A stretch of 64,000 nt of DNA from Pseudomonas putida (GTDB taxonomy: Bacteria > Pseudomonadota > Gammaproteobacteria > Pseudomonadales > Pseudomonadaceae): the NCBI RefSeq assembly GCF_025905425.1, contig NZ_CP109603.1:4170501-4234500 (forward strand), written 5' to 3'. The notes below the pieces were generated by a model. The model was not told the origin of the DNA, did no database searches, and saw nothing but the letters and a program-made list of their open reading frames with translations. Both the position numbers and the translations under genes were made by a program. Positions 56,895 to 64,000 of the stretch are shown here, piece after piece (positions within the stretch are counted from its first letter, which is position 1; each line of letters begins with the position of its first letter).

Positions 56895-58220
56895 TCAGTT
56901 CCCCTTGTCTTGGGTCAGGATACGGTATTCGGCGCTGCGGGCGTGGGCGGTCAGCGACTCGCCACGGGCCAGGACCGAGGCGGTGTGACCCAGCTCGGAT
57001 GCGCCCTGCTCGGAGCAGAAGATGATCGACGAACGCTTCTGGAAGTCATACACCCCCAGTGGCGAGGAAAAACGCGCGGTGCCAGAGGTCGGCAACACAT
57101 GGTTGGGGCCTGCGCAGTAATCACCCAGCGCTTCGCTGGTGTGGCGGCCCATGAAAATGGCGCCGGCGTGGCGGATCTGCGGCAGCCAGGCCTGCGGGTC
57201 GGCGACCGACAGTTCCAGGTGCTCGGGGGCAATCCGGTTGGCCACTTCAATGGCCTGCTGCATGTCACGCACCTGAATCAGCGCACCACGGGCGTTGACC
57301 GACTTCTCGATGATCTCGGCACGTTCCATGGTCGGCAGCAGCTTGTCGATGCTGGCGGCAACGCGGTCGAGGAACTCGGCGTCCGGGCTGACCAGGATGG
57401 CCTGGGCGTCTTCGTCATGCTCGGCCTGGGAGAACAGGTCCATGGCGATCCAATCCGGATCGGTCTGGCCGTCACACACCACGAGAATTTCCGAAGGGCC
57501 GGCAATCATGTCGATACCGACCTGGCCAAACACGTGGCGCTTGGCGGTAGCCACGTAGATGTTGCCTGGGCCGACAATCTTGTCCACCTGCGGCACGCTC
57601 TCGGTGCCATAGGCCAGGGCGGCGACGGCCTGGGCACCGCCCACGGTGAACACACGGTCTACACCGGCAATGCAGGCGGCGGCCAGTACCAGTTCATTGA
57701 CCTCGCCACGCGGGGTCGGCACCACCATCACCACTTCAGTCACGCCGGCGACCTTGGCCGGAATGGCGTTCATCAGCACCGAGGACGGGTACGACGCCTT
57801 GCCACCGGGCACATACAGGCCGGCGCGGTCCAGCGGCGTGACCTTCTGGCCCAGCACGGTGCCGTCGGCTTCGGTGTATTGCCAGGAATCCTGCTTCTGC
57901 CGCTCGTGGTAGATGCGCACGCGCTCGGCGGCTTTTTCCAGGGCGGCACGCTGGGCGTCGGTAATGCGCGTCAGGGCAAGCTCAAGGCGCTCACGCCCCA
58001 GAATCAGGTCGTCGATGGACTTGGCATCGACGCCATCGAAACGCTGGGTGAACTCGACCAGCGCCGCATCGCCGCGTTCGCGGACGGCTTTGATGATGTC
58101 GAGCACGCGCTGGTTGACCGCGTCATCGGACACACTTTCCCAGCTCAGCAGATGATCCAGATGTCGGGCGAAATCCGGGGCAGCAGCGTTGAGACGGGCA
58201 ATTGCAGTGGACACGGTCAT
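56895..58220 (-). CDS. hisD: histidinol dehydrogenase
   Basis: Two-step oxidation of histidinol to histidine, 441 residues. Motifs include [48 protein letters not shown] and the active-site [21 protein letters not shown] with His and Asp/Glu ligands for zinc. It lies between hisG and hisC on the minus strand; the gap to hisG is 134 bp with a hairpin. Confidence 0.97.
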   Translation of the reverse strand: MTVSTAIARLNAAAPDFARHLDHLLSWESVSDDAVNQRVLDIIKAVRERGDAALVEFTQRFDGVDAKSIDDLILGRERLELALTRITDAQRAALEKAAERVRIYHERQKQDSWQYTEADGTVLGQKVTPLDRAGLYVPGGKASYPSSVLMNAIPAKVAGVTEVVMVVPTPRGEVNELVLAAACIAGVDRVFTVGGAQAVAALAYGTESVPQVDKIVGPGNIYVATAKRHVFGQVGIDMIAGPSEILVVCDGQTDPDWIAMDLFSQAEHDEDAQAILVSPDAEFLDRVAASIDKLLPTMERAEIIEKSVNARGALIQVRDMQQAIEVANRIAPEHLELSVADPQAWLPQIRHAGAIFMGRHTSEALGDYCAGPNHVLPTSGTARFSSPLGVYDFQKRSSIIFCSEQGASELGHTASVLARGESLTAHARSAEYRILTQDKGN

Positions 58221-58318
58221 GGCGAGGGCCTCGATTATTAGCGAATGCTCAGGCGCCCTAGGCTACCAGTCCATCCGCGCGGGCACCCGAGAAAAGTGGC
58301 TATGACGCGGATAGACGG

Positions 58319-58339
58319 GCGCGACAGCGGAGGTCGCGC
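58319..58339 (-). repeat. GC-rich hairpin between hisG and hisD
   Basis: GCGCGAC-AGCGGAG-GTCGCGC is a perfect 7-bp stem with a 7-base loop directly after hisG. An outer pair ATCCGCG/CGCGGAT lies just beyond. No T-run is seen. Confidence 0.5.
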
Positions 58340-58354
58340 GCAGGAGGTAGAGTC

Positions 58355-58990
58355 TTAGCCGCGGTGTCGCGATTCGACGGCCTTGCGCAAGGTGTCGATC
58401 AGGCTTTGGATGCGGGCGTGCTGCATCTTCATGGAGGCCTTGTTGACCACCAGACGCGAGCTGATCGTGGCGATCATGTCTTGTGGCTCAAGGCCATTGG
58501 CGCGCAGGGTGTTGCCGGTGTCGACGACGTCGATGATCTTGTCAGCAAGGTTGATCAGCGGGGCAAGTTCCATCGAGCCGTACAGCTTGATGATATCGAC
58601 CTGACGGCCCTGTTCGGCGTAGTAACGCTTGGCAACGTTGACGAACTTGGTGGCCACACGCAGACGGCCCTTGGGCTCCGGTGCGCCAACCACGCCAGCG
58701 GTCATCAGCTTGCAGCAGGCAATCTGCAGGTCCAGCGGCTCGTACAGGCCTTGGCCGCCGTACTCCATCAGCACGTCCTTGCCAGCCACACCGAGGTCGG
58801 CGGCGCCATGCTCGACATAGGTCGGCACGTCGGTGGCACGCACGATCAGCAGGCGCACATCGTCCTGCGTGGTGGGGATGATCAGTTTACGGCTCTTGTC
58901 CGGGTTCTCGGTCGGCACGATACCGGCCTCGGCCAGCAATGGCAGGGTATCGTCGAGAATTCGGCCTTTGGATAGCGCGATGGTCAACAT
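58355..58990 (-). CDS. hisG: ATP phosphoribosyltransferase, short form
   Basis: First step of histidine synthesis, coupling ATP and PRPP. The 211-residue length is the short form, which lacks the regulatory C-terminal domain and needs HisZ; no hisZ is in this window. It begins [22 protein letters not shown] and has [15 protein letters not shown] and [20 protein letters not shown]. It lies downstream of murA with a compact REP between, and upstream of hisD. Confidence 0.96.
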   Translation of the reverse strand: MLTIALSKGRILDDTLPLLAEAGIVPTENPDKSRKLIIPTTQDDVRLLIVRATDVPTYVEHGAADLGVAGKDVLMEYGGQGLYEPLDLQIACCKLMTAGVVGAPEPKGRLRVATKFVNVAKRYYAEQGRQVDIIKLYGSMELAPLINLADKIIDVVDTGNTLRANGLEPQDMIATISSRLVVNKASMKMQHARIQSLIDTLRKAVESRHRG

Positions 58991-59057
58991 GGGAAACGTC
59001 GGTCCTTAAGCGGCTACTGCCGGCCAGGTCATCGACCTGGCCGCATTCAATTCTTTA

Positions 59058-59085
59058 TGTGGGAGCGGGCAAGCCCGCTCCCACA
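59058..59085. repeat. compact REP palindrome between murA and hisG
   Basis: TGTGGGAGCGGGC-AA-GCCCGCTCCCACA is a perfect 13-bp inverted repeat around two bases. The GCGGGCAAGCCCGC heart of the usual core is mirrored by GGGAG arms on both sides, so it looks like two REP halves fused. Confidence 0.85.
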
Positions 59086-59093
59086 ACAGATGA

Positions 59094-60622
<1,529 letters not shown>

Positions 60623-60668
60623 GCTCAACCTCAATCGGCGCCCGATGCGCACGGGTCGGCCATCATAC

Positions 60669-60721
60669 AAAAAAGCCCCTCGCCTGCGAAGCCCACTGAG
60701 GGCGTGCGCTGACCGAGGGGC
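60669..60721 (-). terminator. terminator between the mla operon and ibaG
   Basis: On the minus strand GCCCCTCG (60721-60714) and CGAGGGGC (60682-60675) form a stem around a 31-nt loop, followed by TTTTTTG. It separates the mla genes from ibaG-murA-his. Confidence 0.8.
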
Positions 60722-60741
60722 CATCTTTCAGTGCAAGGCCA

Positions 60742-61044
60742 TCAACTGGCCAGCACTTCATCGAGGTCGTAGACCTCGGCAATTTCCCGCATATCGTCAG
60801 GCATACCGCGTACCTGGCAGGCCTTGCCGGCCGCCTGGGCGTCACGCATGAACGCCAGCAGCAGCGACAGGCCGACGCTGGACGATTTCGCAACAGCCGA
60901 GCAATCGAGCACCATCTGCGGCTCGCGCGAGGCGTCGATCAATGCCTTGCCTTGCTTGCGCAAGGCCGGGCCACTGCGATAGTCCAGCACGCCAGCCAGG
61001 CGCAGTACGCCCGGTTCGGCCATGCTTACCCCCGCCTCGCTCAT
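60742..61044 (-). CDS. mlaB: STAS-domain protein MlaB
   Basis: A 100-residue cytoplasmic STAS protein that binds MlaF in the Mla phospholipid transporter. The sequence VLRLAGVLDYRSGPALRKQG and LDCSAVAKSSSVGLSLLLAFM matches the SpoIIAA-like fold. The ATG overlaps the mlaC stop by 4 bp (ATGA). It is the last gene of mlaFEDCB. Confidence 0.93.
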   Translation of the reverse strand: MSEAGVSMAEPGVLRLAGVLDYRSGPALRKQGKALIDASREPQMVLDCSAVAKSSSVGLSLLLAFMRDAQAAGKACQVRGMPDDMREIAEVYDLDEVLAS

Positions 61045-61688
61045 TTCACTTCCTTGTCAGGCGAGCTGTCGGCGGCCTGCTTGGCCTTGGCCACTTCGCC
61101 GGCCCAGCCGTCGATGGTCTTGTCCAGGTTGTTGCCGTTGCGCTGCATGGCATCGGCGAACTGGTCACGGAACAGCTTGCCGATGTTGATGCCGTTGACG
61201 ATGACGTTACGCACCTTCCACTCGCCGGCAATGTTCTCCAGGGTGTACTGCACCGGGTACACGGCACCATTGTTGCCAGTCACCTTCATGCCGACGCTGG
61301 CACGCTTGCCGTCATCGGCCTTGGCCGGATCGACGACGATGCCCTGGTTGTTGTACTCCAGCAAGGCATTGCCATAGAACTGCATCAGGCTGCGCTTGAA
61401 GTTGTCCTGAAAGCGCTGCATCTGCTCAGGCGTAGCTTTGCGCGAGTACTTGACGGTCATGATGCTGCGGGAAATGCCGTCAGCGTCCACCACCGGGCCC
61501 AGGATGCGGTTGAGCGCATCGTAGAAGGCGTTGGGGTTGGACTTGTACTGATCCTTGTTGGCCTTGAGGTCGCCAAGCAATTCGTTGGTCGTACCCTGAA
61601 CCACATCGTGAGGCGTCTGCGCCGCCACGGTCAGCAGGGGGAAGGCCGCCAGCAGGACCAGCAGGCCACGTCGCAGGATCGAAATCAT
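61041..61688 (-). CDS. mlaC: periplasmic phospholipid-binding protein MlaC
   Basis: Shuttles phospholipids between membranes in the Mla system. The 215-residue protein has a signal peptide (MISILRRGLLVLLAAFPLLT, cleaved near VAA-QTP). Its MlaC-family pattern includes FYDALNRILGPVVDADGISRSIM and FKRSLMQFYGNALLEY. It lies 9 bp after mlaD. The family is also known as toluene tolerance Ttg2D in P. putida. Confidence 0.94.
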   Translation of the reverse strand: MISILRRGLLVLLAAFPLLTVAAQTPHDVVQGTTNELLGDLKANKDQYKSNPNAFYDALNRILGPVVDADGISRSIMTVKYSRKATPEQMQRFQDNFKRSLMQFYGNALLEYNNQGIVVDPAKADDGKRASVGMKVTGNNGAVYPVQYTLENIAGEWKVRNVIVNGINIGKLFRDQFADAMQRNGNNLDKTIDGWAGEVAKAKQAADSSPDKEVK

Positions 61689-61697
61689 GGAAACTCC

Positions 61698-62183
61698 TTA
61701 ATTAGCCGGTTGCGCTTCTTTCGGTTCCTTGCCAACGGAGTTGAGCAGGAACTTGCCAATCAGATCTTCCAGCACCAGAGCCGATTGGGTGTCGTGGATG
61801 GTCGCGCCGTCCTTGAGCACCTGATCTTCACCGCCCACGCTGATGCCGATGTACTTCTCGCCGAGCAACCCGGCGGTCAGGATCGAGGCAGTGGAGTCGG
61901 TCGGCAGGTTGTCGACGGTCTTGTCCAGCTGCAACGTCACCCGACCGGTGTAGGAATCACGGTCCAGATCGATGGCGGTGACCTTGCCGATGGTCACACC
62001 GGCCATGGTCACTTTAGCTCTGACCGTCAAACCGGCGATATTGTCGAAGTACGCATAAACTTTATAGGTGTCGCTGCTCGGGCTGGCCGACAGCCCGCTG
62101 ACACGCAGGGCCAGCAGCAACAGCGCCAGGATCCCGGCCAGGAGGAACAGGCCGACACCGATTTCCAGGGTGCGGTTTTGCAT
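61698..62183 (-). CDS. mlaD: MCE-domain phospholipid transporter component MlaD
   Basis: Membrane-anchored periplasmic MCE protein, 161 residues, that forms a hexameric ring on MlaFE. The first helix is LEIGVGLFLLAGILALLLLAL, then the MCE domain VYAYFDNIAGLTVRAKVTMAG and a hydrophobic tail SALVLEDLIGKFLLNSVG. It starts 1 bp overlapping the mlaE stop. Confidence 0.95.
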   Translation of the reverse strand: MQNRTLEIGVGLFLLAGILALLLLALRVSGLSASPSSDTYKVYAYFDNIAGLTVRAKVTMAGVTIGKVTAIDLDRDSYTGRVTLQLDKTVDNLPTDSTASILTAGLLGEKYIGISVGGEDQVLKDGATIHDTQSALVLEDLIGKFLLNSVGKEPKEAQPAN

Positions 62184-62980
62184 CAGAAATCTCCAAACAT
62201 CAAGGCGGTCAGAATAAAGTCCAGACCCAGGACTGCCAACGAGGCGTAGACCACGGTCTTGGTGGTGGCACGGCTGATCCCTTCTGAGGTGGGCTCACAG
62301 TCGTACCCCTGGAATACGGCAATCCAGGTCGTGACGAAGGCGAACACCAGGCTCTTGATCAACCCGTTCAACACGTCGTCGGTAAAGGAAACACTGTTCT
62401 GCATATTGGCCCAGAACGAGCCTTCGTAGACGCCCAGCCAGTCCACTGCAACCCAGGAACCACCCCAGATACCAACCACGCTGAAGATCAGCGCCAGCAG
62501 CGGCAGCGAGATGAACCCGGCCCACAGGCGCGGCGCGACGATGTACTTGAGCGGGTCGACGCCGATCATTTCCAGGCTCGACAGCTGTTCAGTGGATTTC
62601 ATGTTGCCGATCTCGGCGGTCAGCGCAGAACCCGCGCGGCCGGCAAACAGCAAGGCGGTCACCACCGGCCCGAGTTCACGCAGCAGGGTCAGGGCAACCA
62701 TCTGCCCGACCGCCTGCTCGGAGCCGTATTTGGTCAGGATGCTGTAACCCTGCAGGGCCAGCACCATGCCAATGAACACGCCGGAGACGACGATAATCGC
62801 CAGCGACAGCACGCCCACCGAGTACAACTGCTTGGTCAGCAGCTGGAAACCACCGCCAATGCCGCCACGCCCGATCAGCGCGTGGAACAGGAACAGACAG
62901 GAACGCCCGAGCACTGCCAGCACGTCGATCGCCGAGCGACCGAGCAGGCGAACCCGTTCGAGTAAGGATTTTCTGCGCAT
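62183..62980 (-). CDS. mlaE: phospholipid ABC permease MlaE
   Basis: Inner-membrane permease of 265 residues with about five or six segments. Signs of the family are [41 protein letters not shown] and [21 protein letters not shown] (EIGNM motif). The ATG at 62980 overlaps the mlaF stop by 1 bp. Also called Ttg2B in P. putida. Confidence 0.95.
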   Translation of the reverse strand: MRRKSLLERVRLLGRSAIDVLAVLGRSCLFLFHALIGRGGIGGGFQLLTKQLYSVGVLSLAIIVVSGVFIGMVLALQGYSILTKYGSEQAVGQMVALTLLRELGPVVTALLFAGRAGSALTAEIGNMKSTEQLSSLEMIGVDPLKYIVAPRLWAGFISLPLLALIFSVVGIWGGSWVAVDWLGVYEGSFWANMQNSVSFTDDVLNGLIKSLVFAFVTTWIAVFQGYDCEPTSEGISRATTKTVVYASLAVLGLDFILTALMFGDF

Positions 62981-63789
62981 CAACGCGCTCCCAGCAGGTC
63001 GGCGCGGTAATCAGGCGCAGGAAAGTGGAAGGGAACCGGGCCGTCCGGATCGCCCTTCATGAACTGGCGAATACGCGGGTTGTCCGAGCCCATCAGTTCG
63101 TCGGGGGTGCCCTGCCCCAGCACCTGGCCATCACCGACCACGTAAATGTAGTCGGCAATGCTGGCGGTTTCGGCCAGGTCGTGGGAAACCACAATGCTGG
63201 TGATGCCCAACGCATCGTTGAGCAGGCGGATCAGGCGCACCAGCACACCCATGGCGATCGGGTCCTGGCCGACGAACGGTTCGTCGTACATGAGGATCTG
63301 CGGGTCCAGGGCAATCGCACGGGCGAGCGCCACCCGGCGCTTCATGCCGCCGGACAGCTCGTCTGGCATCAGGTCGATGGCGCCGCGCAGGCCGACGGCC
63401 TGCAGTTTCATCAACACGATGTCACGGATCATTTCTTCCGACAGCTGGGTATGCACGCGCAACGGGAAGGCGACGTTCTCGAACACATCAAGGTCGGTGA
63501 ACAGCGCGCCACTCTGGAACAGCACGCCCATCTGCTTGCGCGCATCGAACAGATCGCTGCGCGACAGCGTCGGCAGGTTCTGCCCGGCGACCCATACCTC
63601 GCCACCGGACGGGCGCAGCTGCGCGCCCATCAGGCGTAGCAAGGTGGTCTTGCCGCAACCCGATGGCCCCATGATGCCGGTGACCTTGCCGCGCGGGATA
63701 CGTATGTCGACATTGCTGAAAATGCTGCGCGAACCGCGCTTGAAGGTAAGCCCCTTCAACTCGACCGCGTAGGCGCTATCCACACTCAT
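62980..63789 (-). CDS. mlaF: phospholipid ABC transporter ATPase MlaF
   Basis: ATPase of the Mla transporter, 269 residues. Walker A is [13 protein letters not shown], the signature is [15 protein letters not shown], and Walker B is [13 protein letters not shown]; the switch His is in [14 protein letters not shown]. It is the first gene of mlaFEDCB, which keeps outer-membrane lipid asymmetry and is linked to solvent tolerance (Ttg2A) in P. putida. Confidence 0.96.
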   Translation of the reverse strand: MSVDSAYAVELKGLTFKRGSRSIFSNVDIRIPRGKVTGIMGPSGCGKTTLLRLMGAQLRPSGGEVWVAGQNLPTLSRSDLFDARKQMGVLFQSGALFTDLDVFENVAFPLRVHTQLSEEMIRDIVLMKLQAVGLRGAIDLMPDELSGGMKRRVALARAIALDPQILMYDEPFVGQDPIAMGVLVRLIRLLNDALGITSIVVSHDLAETASIADYIYVVGDGQVLGQGTPDELMGSDNPRIRQFMKGDPDGPVPFHFPAPDYRADLLGAR

Positions 63790-64000
63790 CTAGACTCCTT
63801 GCTAGTGCAGCCTCGTCCTAATTGACGCCGGCCCTCTTCTTGAAGGCACACGCGCCCCTGGCAGGCCGAATAGCGGCGAACTATAGCACCGCTGACAGCG
63901 CCGCCCCAAGGCCGGGGAACGAGTCGTTCAGCCCTCAGACAGGCTTTGATGACATTCGTCACAGCAATCGAAAGGGTGAGGGTTTCTTTCATTGCGGCTA
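63790..64000. other. region upstream of mlaF to the window edge
   Basis: This stretch presumably holds the mla promoter and the start region of a divergent gene beyond the edge. I see no complete gene; in P. putida the next gene outward is, as I recall, kdsD, but no part of it is recognisable here. Confidence 0.4.

Noticed and set aside
63786..63992. Short minus-strand frame upstream of mlaF
   Set aside because: It has no family resemblance and lies where the mla promoter must be.

Overview
The window looks like chromosomal DNA of a Pseudomonas of the P. putida group. The evidence is high-GC coding, the Entner-Doudoroff cluster eda-pgl-zwf / hexR with edd-glk-gltR-gts-oprB, pseudomonad REP elements built on a GGGAGCGGG(C) core, and gene order matching what I recall of P. 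putida KT2440. No tRNA, rRNA, insertion sequence, prophage or CRISPR array was seen. Most of the window is conserved core genome, and I found no clearly new multi-gene system.

Positions 1-16.7 kb hold glucose uptake and catabolism. One minus-strand block reads edd-glk-gltR-gtsS-gtsABCD-oprB-mutarotase. It covers outer-membrane entry (OprB), ABC import (GtsABCD), two-component control (GltR/GtsS), phosphorylation (Glk) and 6-phosphogluconate dehydration (Edd). A second minus-strand block (zwf-pgl-eda) makes 6-phosphogluconate and cleaves KDPG. hexR is divergent from zwf and gap is divergent from edd. HexR-type operators (TTGT-N7/8-ACAA) lie in both divergent promoters.

Positions 16.7-22.4 kb hold an iron/heme surface-signalling unit: Fur box, ECF sigma factor, FecR-type anti-sigma factor, TonB receptor with an STN signalling domain, and a heme oxygenase. 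A small YbaN-like membrane protein follows. Positions 22.3-29.5 kb hold the arginine deiminase pathway arcD-arcA-arcB-arcC, with a second arcD paralogue head-to-head with the first across a 434-bp regulatory gap that carries an Anr-like site, and a DUF5064 gene at the end.

Positions 29.7-38.7 kb hold a TyrR/GcsR-like sigma-54 activator gene, gltS, and a glycine/serine operon gcvH-gcvP-sdaA-gcvT. The gcvH promoter region has a good sigma-54 promoter, a perfect IHF consensus and three copies of a GTATCGAWWTCA element. Positions 39-50.6 kb hold housekeeping genes: a cold-shock protein, an RDD membrane protein, lptFG (LPS export) divergent from pepA-holC-orf-valS, rlmF, the HU gene hupN and ndpA/yejK.

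Positions 50.6-55.8 kb are the most accessory stretch: a GIY-YIG protein, a secreted halovibrin-like protein, a SnoaL-like protein, a FadR-type regulator with a CynX-type transporter, and a lipoprotein of the alkaline-phosphatase/phosphodiesterase superfamily. Positions 55.8-63.8 kb are minus-strand core genes: the mlaFEDCB phospholipid-transport operon, a terminator, then ibaG-murA-hisG-hisD-hisC. REP pairs sit between many of the genes, several of them inside operons (gtsA/gtsB, arcB/arcC, gcvP/sdaA, murA/hisG).
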